DNA from: Linderina pennispora
Lineage: Eukaryota > Kickxellomycota > Kickxellomycetes > Kickxellales > Kickxellaceae
Reading direction: 5' to 3'
Assembly: GCF_002104995.1 (NCBI RefSeq)
Contig: NW_024468335.1
Location: 1 to 36,918, forward strand
DNA: 36,918 nucleotides
Shown here piece by piece: positions 1-9,064 of this stretch. The notes under the pieces were generated by a model, which saw only the letters and a list, made by a program, of their open reading frames with translations, had not been told where the DNA came from and made no database searches. Within the stretch, counting starts at the first letter, position 1, and each line of letters opens with the position of its first letter. The position numbers and the translations under genes were made by a program.

Positions 1-913
1 AAACGATGATTAGGTGACTAGGCAAATATCAAAATACTGGATGGATGAAGGATGCAAGATACTAAATTCAGATGCAATAGAGTGAAAATGCAGATGACTA
101 GGCAGATGATGATGGTGTTTTTGTGTTGGAACAAGGGTTCCGACCGTTTATATATCTGGCAAGGGACTGCCTCTGACTCTTTTCTCTCGCAAACCCTATT
201 GCACATGTGTGTGCTTGCGAGCTGCTGCTTAGGTTGCATTGAGGCTATCCCGCATATTAGTAATTTAGCATACTCCATTTTGCATATTGGCTTTTCACGA
301 ATTGCTTCACACGCAATAATTATCAACCGATGAGTCGGGAAAGTAGTGTGGAGCATTTGCCACATATCATTACGACAGACATCGCAATGTCAGGCTCCCA
401 CCAGACTCTTTTCAACAGCAGCCAGCGTATGCAGAGGGGTACGTGTGTACCGGCCTGATTAGTCTAAACCACAGGTACAATAAATGTATAGTAAACTGAT
501 CGTCAGATCATTGCAGTTGAATTGTAGGGTGTTACCATCAAAAAGCTCTGCATGTCCATGCTCGAGTGATGGGCCAGTGATAGCTGCGCGTCATTCTGGA
601 TCAGTAATGGACAAGGAATGTAAATGCTTAGTACTGGCCAGTGCGACTTTGATGGCAAGAACCATATCTGTCAATTGTCAATGAGTGACTGAGGAGATAC
701 AGCATTTGCCACCGCCAGAAACATAAGTAGCATGCCTTCATGTTTTTGCTTGTGAAGTAATACTGTTATATGGCACTGGATTTATTTTAGCAGGTGAAAT
801 AATATCGAACGATCCACTGCAAAAGTATGAAGATGTTAACCAATTAGCAATGATTATTATTGTAGTGACGTAAACGTGCATTTTAAGAGCGAGTCACAAC
901 ATCACTATGGTGT
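1..913. other. Gene-free left edge
   Basis: I see no supported gene here. The open frames on both strands are short, lack recognisable domains and overlap each other. The stretch is AT-richer than the genic parts and forms the 3' flank of the first Cys-rich gene, which ends at 914. Confidence 0.5.
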
Positions 914-1860
914 TTAGTAGTGGTTGCCGCATGGAGGAGGGCAGCAAGGTTGCTGGCAGCATGGCTGGTGGCAGCAAGGAGGGGGGCAGCAGGGAGGGGG
1001 GCAGCACGGAGGGGGCAGCACGGAGGAGTGCAGCAGCAAGGCTGATGGCAGCAGGGAGGCGGCGGGCAGAATGTATGGATGACAGTGTGGCAGATATGCT
1101 GGCAGCAGGGATCGGTGGCAGCAGCAGTCATGATGGCAGCAGGGATCGTGACAGCAGCCAGTCATGGTGGCAGCAGCAGTCATGGTGGCAGCAGCATGGC
1201 TCATGGCAGCAGCAATCGTGGTGGCAACATTCCTGGTGACAGCACGGATTGCAGCAGCAGTCATGGTGGCAGCACTCATGGTGGCAGCAGCAGCCGTCGT
1301 TGTGACAGCACTCGTGGTGGCAGCACTCATGATGGCAGCACGGGTTGCAGCAGTCATGGTGGCAGCAGCAAGGCTGGCAGCAAGGCTGGCAGCAAGGAGC
1401 ATGACAGCAGCATTCGTGGCAGCACGGCTGGCAGCAGATGCACTGGTGGCAACAGCAGTCCTTGCAGCCCTTCTTACCGCAGCAGATAATGCAGCACGGC
1501 TGGCAACACGGCTGGCAACACGGCTGGCAGCACGGCTGGCAGCACGGCTGGCAGCAACAATCACAGCACAGAGTCTTCCCGGCGTGTCTGTTATCGGCGG
1601 CGGCCTGAGTTGGAGTTCCAGCAATCTTGCATGCATTGACGTCATCAGGAGTATTGGCAAACAGCTGGTTCGGGGCAAAAAGTGGCAGTCACCGGAGTCT
1701 GAACCGAAGCAATTGAAGCAGGAGTAGCAGCATGGGTAGGAGCGGCAGCAGTCTTCTTGGCATCAACACTGGTTGTGGAGGCGTTGTTTGTTGGTACGGC
1801 GAGCGCGCCAAGCATGAAAGCCAAGAAGGCCAAGAACGTAAAGAATGCCGATTTCTGCAT
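914..1860 (-). CDS. Secreted Cys/His-rich repeat protein, frame-disrupted
   Basis: The start at 1860 opens a signal peptide (MQKSAFFTFLAFLAF...) and an Ala/Thr/Pro-rich stretch. A Cys-rich body follows, with CCQP, CCHHE/D and CCPPP units. The Cys-rich reading moves through three frames. The breaks are one surplus base in the A run 1677-1681, one surplus C at 1158-1159, one surplus G near 1114-1115, and one missing G in the run 1011-1015, where two neighbouring repeat copies have six Gs. Allowing for these, the length is an exact multiple of three (about 314 codons) and the frame stays open to the TAA at 914. Signal peptide and body are clearly paralogous to the gene at 2734-3432. Function is unknown; a structural wall or spore-coat protein, or a metal-binding protein, is possible. 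Either the sequence has indel errors or this is a young pseudogene. Confidence 0.6.
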
Positions 1861-2733
1861 TAGGGTAGAGGTCGAGGAGGGTAATTAGGTCGACTAAGTA
1901 GCAGTGCGTGCAATGGGTGTTAATGTGCGAGAGATGATGATATTAATGAGGCTGTGGAAACATCAGTGTCTGATTTGAAAATAGAAGTCGCAGCCCATGC
2001 TGGTTAATATATACGAAAAATGTGACGAAAGCAATCAGTATTAGCGTCAAGCTAAGCTCTGCTCGCTGCACCGCTATTCCGGACATGCTAATGTTAGAGG
2101 AAATATTTGCCTATTTCAAAGGGGAACGTGTGATATTGCTTATTGCTGTCACAGATGTGGGCTTTGATCAGGGTGTGGAGGACCGACATATAAAATATGG
2201 TGGGGGGGTTCATTTTTGAAAAGCCAACCCACACTATACGAGGCAAATCCTTCCATCTCACGGTATATTGTCCTCTCCGGCTTTTCCACTACTATAATTA
2301 ATGCAGCTTATGTAGCTTGCAATGTAATCATCTCCGCATGGCTCGTATAGGGGTAGCCAGGGTGCAAAAATAAAATGGATAATATACAGGCACACTGGTT
2401 GGAAATAATATCTGCCCAAGGCAATATTGCATCGCATTGAATGCAGTATGCTGCGCTCGTTACACAGCCATGATTTGTAGCGGTATTTGTGCAGTAAGCA
2501 GCTGTAAAACAATGCATACATTGGTAATTCGATACACTTTTGAACATATTCTTTGCAACTAAAGGATTTTTTATTGATATTTGTCGACTAAAAGCTAACT
2601 AGCAGATTGACCTCTATATGAATAAACCACAAAGGTTCTACCTGAGTGTTAGATAATTAGGAAAGGATCATTGGGAGTGCTTTAGAGTAATGATTAGTTG
2701 ATTGGTATCAATCTGATAAGTAGTTGAGGTAAC
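1861..2733. other. Intergenic, upstream of the 914-1860 gene
   Basis: No supported gene. It contains AT-rich tracts, including TAATATATA near 2005-2013, about 150 bases upstream of the 1860 start. This could be a TATA region for that gene. The right part is the 3' flank of the gene at 2734-3432. Confidence 0.4.
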
Positions 2734-3432
2734 TTAGGCACAAACGTTGCTGTTGCAGCACGAGTCGCACCAGACGTGCTGGAGGCAGCCGTTCTTGTAG
2801 ATAGCAGTGCGCTTGATGTGGTAGCAAGCCGGACCGCAGCAGTCATGGTGGCAGCAGCAGTCGTGGTGGCAGCAGCAATCGTGATGGCAGCACGGCTCAT
2901 GGCAGCAGCAGTCGTGGTGGCAGCAGCAGTCGTGGTGGCAGCACGGCTCATGGCAGCAGCACTCATGATGGCAGCAGCATGGCTCGTGGCAGCAGCAATC
3001 GTGGTGACAGCAGCACGGCTCATGGCAGCAGCACTCATGATGGCAGCAGCATGGCTCGTGGCAGCAGCACTCGTGGTGGCAGCAGCACGGTTCATGGCAG
3101 CAGCACTCATGATGGCAGCAGCACGGCTCATGGCAGCAGCACTCATGATGGCAGCAAGGACCGGGATAGCAGCAGCAGGAGTCGTGCTGCCAGGCACCAT
3201 CGCAAAAGTTCTTGCTGCCACCCTTGGTCTCATGGGCCGCAGCAGGAACTGGCACTGCAGCAGCGTGGGAAGGAGCGGCAACGTGAGCAGGAGCAGCAGC
3301 GTGAACAGGAGCAGCAGCGACGGCCGCGCCGTTTTTGGCAACAGCAGCATTCACATTCGTCACCGGAGCAGCCATTGCCGCCATGATGAGGGCAAGGAAT
3401 GCAAGGAACGCAATGAAGGTAGGCTTGAACAT
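2734..3432 (-). CDS. Secreted Cys/His-rich tandem-repeat protein
   Basis: Intact 232-residue reading frame. Residues 1-22 form a signal peptide (MFKPTFIAFLAFLALIMAAM) that probably ends after AMAA. Residues 23-70 are Ala/Pro/His-rich with repeated AAP and HAA. Residues 93-199 are an array of CCHHE and CCCHEP/CCCHHD units with a 12-residue period. A non-repeat tail (200-232) carries further cysteines, including CDSCC. Spaced CC and HH pairs suggest metal binding or dense disulfide cross-linking of a cell-surface or spore-wall protein, but I recognise no named family. It is the best-preserved paralog of the broken gene at 914-1860 and lies in a same-strand cluster of five. The opposite strand is open through the repeats only because of codon bias. 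Confidence 0.8.
   Translation of the reverse strand: MFKPTFIAFLAFLALIMAAMAAPVTNVNAAVAKNGAAVAAAPVHAAAPAHVAAPSHAAAVPVPAAAHETKGGSKNFCDGAWQHDSCCCYPGPCCHHECCCHEPCCCHHECCCHEPCCCHHECCCHEPCCCHHECCCHEPCCCHHDCCCHEPCCCHHECCCHEPCCHHDCCCHHDCCCHEPCCHHDCCCHHDCCCHHDCCGPACYHIKRTAIYKNGCLQHVWCDSCCNSNVCA
2836..3156 (-). repeat. 36-bp coding tandem repeat (CCHHE/CCCHEP)
   Basis: Roughly six units encode the 12-residue pattern Cys-Cys-His-His-Glu/Asp-Cys-Cys-Cys-His-Glu-Pro-Cys, with shorter CCHHD variants toward the C-terminal end. Units are nearly identical at the DNA level, so copy number is likely to vary by slippage or unequal crossing-over. Confidence 0.75.
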
Positions 3433-4368
3433 TATCGAAACCGATTAGCAGATATTATGATCAAGTAAAAGTGGTTAACGTGTAGCTGAGCTAGTTGCTG
3501 GCTAGGAACTGCTGGCCTTTGAGACGGTAAGAAATAGATAGGTGACAAGAGAACCTAATAAGGTTTGCTGATGTTGTTGTGTTGGGTGCCGGTTTCCACC
3601 TGCCACAGCTTATATAGGGTTGCGTAGCTGCCAACCAGAGGCAACTAAACCTCACTTGTCTATATATTACCCCATTGGGTGGGAGAAAAGGCGGGTCGCA
3701 TATCTCCGCATTTAATTCACTCTCCAATGATATATTGCCCACATAATATCAGACTTTGGGTGTACCTTTGTTTGATGAGGGGGTTTAATATGTGGGAGTA
3801 ATCAGCAGTCTGTGGGTAATCCACACTTTTTTAATACATGTGGGAAGACAATATCCATAGGGCATACTCAGGGTCAACTCTACGCTAATGAGGCCGCTGT
3901 GGGAGCTCAAAACCCAATATTAAGGCACATGCTATTAAATTCCTATTCAAATAATCTGCGAGAATATCTGGTATCCAATTTATCGAACAAGAAAGGCTGT
4001 TTAACTGATCCATCACCGGCATATAAATCAAAACTAGCTTTACCACATAATGAATCAGCGGAATTCTAGGTGGAAAGTGTGACAATGTGGGCCCTAAAAG
4101 GATTTGGATAGCGCTAATATTATAATAGATTCACAAAATATTAATGAACTATGCGTGATATAAGAAAAGACTGAAGTGAAGTGAGCGAGGCTTGGTGATA
4201 ATGATCCCTGCCATCGACACAAGTACCGATGATAAGGAGATGACAAAATCGGTTTGTAGAAAATAGCCGGATTTCGAAGTATTGCCTCTAATGATAAAAA
4301 TGAGAGTTTGTGGTAGCAACACTGTCCGTATTTCTGGAACTAGCTGGTCGCGAGTAGAGCGTATCTTA
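3433..4368. other. Intergenic between two Cys-rich genes
   Basis: No supported gene. The left part is the likely promoter of the 2734-3432 gene, with a TATA-like element at 3609-3616. The short direct or inverted GTGGG/CCCAC words around 3785-3845 may be regulatory but are unproven. The right part (about 4140-4368) is the 3' flank of the gene ending at 4369. Confidence 0.4.
3609..3616 (-). promoter_or_regulatory. TATA-like element for the 2734-3432 gene
   Basis: On the minus strand this reads TATATAAG, about 180 bases upstream of the ATG at 3432. The position suits a TATA box with a 5' leader; transcript starts are unknown. Confidence 0.45.
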
Positions 4369-5200
4369 TTAGCCACGGCAGCAGCCACCGCAGCCACCAC
4401 ATCCACCGCATCCGCAACCACCGCACCCGCATCCGCCGCATCCGCATCCGCCACAGCCACCACATCCGCCGCATCCGCAGCCGCCGCATCCACCACATCC
4501 ACCGCATCCACCACGGCAGCACCCACACCCGCCACAGCCGCCATAACCGCCATAAACCGCCATAGCCACCACATCCACCGCACCCACCACACTGACCGCA
4601 GCCGCCGCAACCTCCGCAACCACCACACTGACCACAACCGCCGCAACCGCCATAGCCTCCATAGCCACCGCATCCACCACAACCGCAACCGCGGCAGCAT
4701 CCACCACAACCACCGCATCCACCGCATCCACCACAGCCATTGCAGCAACCGCCACAACCACCGCATCCACCGCATCCACCACAGCCGCCGCATCCGCAAC
4801 CGCCGCATCCGCAACCGCCGCAACCGCCACAGCCGCCGCATCCACCGCACCCATTACAACAACCACCACAGCCGCCACATCCATTGCAACAACCACAACA
4901 GTGGAGGTCCTTAGCCTGAGTGTGTAGAGCAGAAAGGGGCGAGATGGGGTTAGAGCGAAGAGAAACTGAAGGGGTGGTGGCGGGAGAATTCTCAGGCTCG
5001 ACATGAGGTTCGTCGATCTTTGCACATTGCGGCTGCAGGAGCTGCTGCAGAGGACCCGGGTGGGCCACTGCCGCTGCCTGATGTGGGGTGATGATGAGCG
5101 GTGCACTGTTCCTGTTCTGATCAGATGCCGGTTGAGATGTAGCAACTCCCAGAAGTATCGCAAGGAAGGTAAACACTAGCAGGAGACTTGGCGTCTGCAT
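4369..5200 (-). CDS. Secreted Gly/Cys-rich repeat protein, one frameshift
   Basis: The ATG at 5200 begins a signal peptide (MQTPSLLLVFTFLAILLGV). A roughly 75-residue spacer rich in Pro, Gln and Ser follows, then a long run of CGGCGG, CCNGCGG and YGGYGG units. Near 4554-4556 an A run (T on the coding strand) appears to hold one base too many. Without that base the Gly/Cys frame continues to a stop at 4369 after CCRG, giving about 276 residues. As written, the frame turns into Trp/Arg/Leu-rich sequence and stops at 4340. The regular GGC/GGY pattern resuming in the next frame shows the break is recent or a base-call error. Function is unknown; the composition recalls glycine-rich structural or wall proteins. 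It is the third gene of the five-gene cluster. Confidence 0.65.
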
Positions 5201-6071
5201 TTTTGCGTGTATACTTTAGCAAATCTGTAAATGTATAGATTGCTTAATGAAGCAGGCTGGTTGATTGTGTGGAGGTTATGCAGTGAAAGACGATGGCAGC
5301 GGTAGTGTAGCAAAATAGTTTTTGGAATCTGCTGAGCGTGTGAATCCAATGAATTACTGGGAATGAAAAGAACAGAGCTAAGTAGAGTATAACAGAATGC
5401 TGTTACTAGTGAATTGGAGATAGACTTGGTAAGGGAGTTGCGCCATACCAGCCAAGTTATATACGTGTTCCCATCCGCTTCAAATCCCGGTACACTGGCC
5501 ACCCACTTTGCACACGACCCAGCAAAACTGGCGCAGTCTATGGAGGTGCATCGAAACAGTGGATAAGACAGGCATATCGCTCATATTTTGTGGGGAACCC
5601 AGGCCGTAGACAAGCGTGTTGAGAATTGAAGTTGCGTGAATAGGACTTGGATAATTCCCACCCACACCTATCTTGTCACTCATACTGTGTTCCTAGTTCA
5701 GGATGCACGGACTCCACAGTGTGCATTCAAAAACGCGTAAGGGAGAAATATTCTGGAACCGTGAGCAGGGTCCTTTGAGGAATTTGTTCTGTGGAGGCTA
5801 AGAGTAGATTTCGAGCAAAAACAAGTGTGTTGGACGTCTCAGCGCGTTTACGGTGATCAAGACATGGCAGTAGAGTAAGATTAGAAGTAGACTCAAGAGG
5901 CTACAAGGAATAGAGCTAGTGGTCTCTTGGCCCTAGTTCCATGTTTTAAATTTTCGCAAAAAATGACTAGGAATAATGGAAGTACCAAGAAAGCTGAAAC
6001 GCGCCAATAGTGGATCGAAATAAGGGAGCTGGGATAGAAAAAAGATATTGTTAATGCACAAACAGAGCTTA
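5201..6071. other. Intergenic, no supported gene
   Basis: Upstream region of the gene starting at 5200 and 3' flank of the gene ending at 6072. A TATATAA-like word on the minus strand at 5457-5463 could be a TATA box. The short open frames have no recognisable content. Confidence 0.4.
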
Positions 6072-6773
6072 TTAGTAACCACCCTCACCACCCTCACCAC
6101 CATAGCCGCCATAGCCGCCATAGCCGCCATTGCAGCAGCAGTTACCAGGCTCGGCGCAGCAAGTTTGGTGAACAACAGTGTGGAGGACTGTTGTACAGCA
6201 AGGTGGACAGCACTGGGATTGGCAGCAGCACTCACCATTACCACCATATCCCCCGTATCCGCCATACCCGCCGTACGGTCCGTACCCCCCATATCCGCCA
6301 TATGGACCATATCCACCGTATCCGTTGTATGGACCGTATCCGTTGTATGGACCGTATCCGTTGTATGGACCGTATCCGTTGTATGGACCATATCCGTTAT
6401 GTGGACCATATGGTCCATAGCCGGCATAGCCAAAGTTTTCGACACCAGGAGCGCCCCAGGTATTATATCCGTTGCTACAGCAATGCCCTCCAGAGCCACA
6501 CCCTCCGCATCTAGCGTACCCATCCCAACCACCATTACCACAGCACGGCCCGCCACTATGGCAATATCCACCATCGCAGAGTGCCTTGGCATGTCTGACA
6601 AAGATAACTGGATCTGCTGTCTTCGAAGGGGCTATGGAAGCCGCCTTCTCGTGAGAAACATCTGGACTGTAGGCATGCGCCTTTCCCTTGACCTGGGAGA
6701 CAGCTGGATCGGCAAGTGAGACAACAGCAAAAGCAAGAAGCGCCAGAAGAGCGATAAGTGATGATCTTTGCAT
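6072..6773 (-). CDS. Secreted Gly/Tyr/Cys-rich repeat protein
   Basis: Intact 233-residue frame. Signal peptide at residues 1-21 (MQRSSLIALLALLAFAVVSL), then a basic/Ser-rich spacer to about 60. A first Cys-rich module spans about 66-100 (CDGGYCHSGGPCC...CGGCGSGGHCC). A Gly-Tyr-Pro region (118-178) contains five consecutive YGPYNG-type units. A second Cys module (181-214) has CCCQSQCCPPCC and the segment CCTTVLHTVVHQTCC, and the tail is YGG/EGG-rich. The HTVxHxxC motif also occurs in the broken gene at 914-1860, which supports common ancestry. GY-rich plus disulfide-rich composition suits a cross-linked or adhesive extracellular structural protein, but that is inference. Confidence 0.8.
   Translation of the reverse strand: MQRSSLIALLALLAFAVVSLADPAVSQVKGKAHAYSPDVSHEKAASIAPSKTADPVIFVRHAKALCDGGYCHSGGPCCGNGGWDGYARCGGCGSGGHCCSNGYNTWGAPGVENFGYAGYGPYGPHNGYGPYNGYGPYNGYGPYNGYGPYNGYGGYGPYGGYGGYGPYGGYGGYGGYGGNGECCCQSQCCPPCCTTVLHTVVHQTCCAEPGNCCCNGGYGGYGGYGGEGGEGGY
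6318..6401 (-). repeat. 18-bp coding repeat (YGPYNG)
   Basis: Consecutive 18-base units encode Tyr-Gly-Pro-Tyr-Asn-Gly inside the gene at 6072-6773. On the plus strand the repeated word is ATGGACCGTATCCGTTGT with very little divergence, indicating recent expansion. Confidence 0.8.
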
Positions 6774-7499
6774 CTTGTTTCTGGAACTGTAAAATGGTAG
6801 TGTCGATGCTGTGCGTGAAAAATGAGAAGGGGAGATGAGGTCAAATGCAATGGAATTGATGTTGCGTGTCGCGGGTTGACTGTTGCTGGATTCTAAGGCA
6901 CAGAGCTGAATTTATACAGTGTTCAAGTGATGTGTAGTGCACAAGTAGGCATGAATATTCTGTCTGATGCCCTATCTCCGGGTTGTTTGCCATGGCCATG
7001 AAATTGTAACATGCTATACCGATTTTCTGTATTGGGTCCTGCACCATGGATAGAGCATATTGGTTCATTATTTAACGATTTGGCATGCGAAAATCTCCTC
7101 AGTAGGTGTGGGCCCTGCACCCTGGTTGTAGTAATATAATAGATGAAAGTGCTGGAAATTGTAGCGCAAATACGAGCGTACACTTTTTCCCAGGGACCGC
7201 CTACACGTAGTATCTAAGATAATTCGTTCCTATTGTGGCAGTTGTTTGCATTGCAAAACATGGGATGGGGGCTGCATCGCCAGCCCAAAGCGGCTGCTGG
7301 TACTACCACATTGGCCAAAATACAGCACAGCATTCACTATAACGTGGAGTATTCACGACACAAGGCTAGGGTATGGTTGTTAGAATATAAAAATATCAAA
7401 AGTGAATATGAAAAATATTAAGGCTTGAAACAATATCAGAAATCCATATGGAGCAGAAGCCGACAAAAAATCGGAGATTGACCAGTGAGCGATGCCTGT
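6774..7499. other. Intergenic between the fourth and fifth Cys-rich genes
   Basis: No supported gene. It contains the presumed promoter of the 6072-6773 gene, with a TATA-like element at 6911-6916, and the 3' flank of the gene ending at 7500. The word ACACTTTTT at 7180-7188 recurs upstream of two other cluster genes. Confidence 0.4.
6911..6916 (-). promoter_or_regulatory. TATA-like element for the 6072-6773 gene
   Basis: Minus strand TATAAA, about 140 bases upstream of the ATG at 6773. Weak evidence by sequence alone. Confidence 0.4.
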
Positions 7500-8492
7500 T
7501 TACTCTTCATCGCCATCGTCTGCGTCGCGCTGACTACCATGGCTCTTCTTGCACTTGTGCTTGCCTTTCTTTCCGGCTAAAGCGTGAGTGCCTCCATGCG
7601 ATAGCTTCTTTTTGCCATTGTGGCCACTGTCATCACCACAGCAATTGCAACACGGGTTCTGACACCAGCATGGGTTTTGGCAGCAACAGTTGTTCTGGCA
7701 ACAGCAAGGATCCTGGCAGCAGCAATTATCCTGGCAGCAGCAGTTGTTCTGGCAACAGCAAGGGTTCTGGCAGCAGCAGGGAGGGCAACCACAGCAGCAT
7801 GGCGGCGGTGGTGGTGGCGGGCAGCAGCAAGGAGGTGGTGGTGCGTAGCGGCAAGCAGGGCAGCCACAGCCACATGGTTGGTTTATACAGCATCGTGATC
7901 CACAGACAGGCGTTGGCTCAACACACGGCAGCGCGCAATGGCAGTCACCGCACCCGTACTTATACGGCGGGCCCACAACAGGCAACGAGATCGTGGCCAT
8001 ACCTTCCAGGGTCGGGTCAGGCATAGTCAGATGGTACGTGGGCGTGCCCTCATGGTGGCAGCAGCAGCACGAGCATCCGTTGCTATCCGATTCTCCACCA
8101 TGTGCTGCTTTGTTTTTGTGGCAGCCCTTACGCACAACTCCTTTGACAACAGCGTCTGGTACCCCAGTGGCCGCTTTGGTCAGATCGGCTGCTATTTTGG
8201 ACACTTCGGCGGATTCGGCGCCAGTATCAAGCGCCTCTGTAGGTTCAGATTCAGCATCGGGTTTCCCGGAGGCTGCTACGCGGTTGTTTCCGGATGGGGA
8301 GGGTAACAACTCGAGGTCCGGATCACGTGTGGTAACATCAACATGTAACATGTCTTGTACAGTGGCTTCGGGAAGGACGGCGCTGGATGTTACTGGCTCG
8401 GCACTCGATGCATGGTGGTGGTAAGGCAGGCAGGCAGTACCAAGCGTACCAAAAAGCAGCGATACCAACAGCAAGAGATGTGGTTTCCTCAT
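7500..8492 (-). CDS. Secreted Cys/Pro-rich repeat protein with charged tail
   Basis: Intact 330-residue frame and the largest member of the cluster. Signal peptide at residues 1-21 (MRKPHLLLLVSLLFGTLGTA). An acidic/Ser-Ala-rich propeptide-like stretch runs to about 120, followed by a CSCCCCHHE module near 140. A Cys-spaced segment spans 180-215 (CGDCHCALPC...CCINQPCGCGCPAC). A Pro/Cys stretch (PPPPCCCPPPPPPPCCCGC) follows, then an array of CCCQNP/CCCQNN/CCCQD units at 239-282. The C-terminus is Lys/His-rich, then acidic. The central part resembles densely cross-linked wall proteins or metallothionein-like arrays, but no known family is recognised. The secretion signal argues against a cytosolic metallothionein. 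It is the outermost upstream gene of the same-strand cluster. Confidence 0.8.
   Translation of the reverse strand: MRKPHLLLLVSLLFGTLGTACLPYHHHASSAEPVTSSAVLPEATVQDMLHVDVTTRDPDLELLPSPSGNNRVAASGKPDAESEPTEALDTGAESAEVSKIAADLTKAATGVPDAVVKGVVRKGCHKNKAAHGGESDSNGCSCCCCHHEGTPTYHLTMPDPTLEGMATISLPVVGPPYKYGCGDCHCALPCVEPTPVCGSRCCINQPCGCGCPACRYAPPPPCCCPPPPPPPCCCGCPPCCCQNPCCCQNNCCCQDNCCCQDPCCCQNNCCCQNPCWCQNPCCNCCGDDSGHNGKKKLSHGGTHALAGKKGKHKCKKSHGSQRDADDGDEE
7647..7778 (-). repeat. 18-bp coding repeat (CCCQ-N/D-P/N)
   Basis: Seven or so six-residue units of the form Cys-Cys-Cys-Gln-Asn/Asp-Pro/Asn lie within the gene at 7500-8492. On the plus strand they appear as GGCAGCAGCAATTATCCT-like words with modest divergence. 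Confidence 0.7.
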
Positions 8493-9064
8493 TGTGTATT
8501 TACGTGTGGGGATCTGACCAGAATGTGCAAGGGCCAGAGGTTGGAATTGAAAATAAAGGAAATGTGCTAGGGCTGTGATTTGTATTGCGGAACAGGTATG
8601 CCTTTCTGGGGAGTCATTGATATGGCTATTTATTGCACCGGTCAGCAGGCAGGTGTGCCATCGCCAGTATGCATAAATGGACGCTCTAGGTATACGATAG
8701 ACAAGTGGTTCACATGCGCACGCAGCATATTAAACTGTCCCTCCCGAAGTAATATAAACCTGAGAAAACAAGGTGGCTGTGGCCGGTGCTTGCTGGATTT
8801 TTAGTGCGTAACGCAGCGGCCAGCAGCACACTTTTTAGGCACAGCGATGGCTGGGGAAGTATAGGGATTGTAAACACCTACCCCTCCACAGCAGCCTTCT
8901 TTATGCTGGATGAGAGCGATCTGACTACCAATGTCTCAGCACACACCCACTCGAAGCCGATGTCATAGATTGGGTAAAAGGAATGAGAAATTACAGACGT
9001 GCCAAAAGATTATGCGGGAAAATGGGGAAGATAAAAATAGCTTGCGCTTGCCAAGAGCCGGCCC
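8493..9064. other. Intergenic, promoter side of the fifth Cys-rich gene
   Basis: No supported gene. ACACTTTTT occurs at 8828-8836, 336 bases upstream of the ATG at 8492. The right end is the 3' flank of the membrane-protein gene ending at 9065. Confidence 0.4.

Noticed and set aside
914-1727. Long Ala/Val/Ser-rich open frames on both strands over the first Cys-rich gene
   Set aside because: They are frame shadows of the GCAGCA/TGCTGC-type repeats. Only the Cys-rich reading is preceded by a signal peptide and matches the paralogs.
2836-3156. CRISPR-like regular repeat
   Set aside because: The units are contiguous coding repeats with a 36-base period and no unique spacers, in a eukaryotic gene.
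2776-3468. 230-codon plus-strand frame over the second Cys-rich gene
   Set aside because: Antisense shadow of a biased tandem repeat; it lacks a signal peptide or any domain.
914-5200. Programmed ribosomal frameshifting in the Cys-rich genes
   Set aside because: The sites lack a consistent slippery heptamer and occur at unrelated words; indel errors or mutation explain them more simply.
5475-5490. Possible tRNA B-box (CTTCAAATCCC)
   Set aside because: One mismatch to the consensus, no convincing A-box, no cloverleaf or acceptor stem around it.
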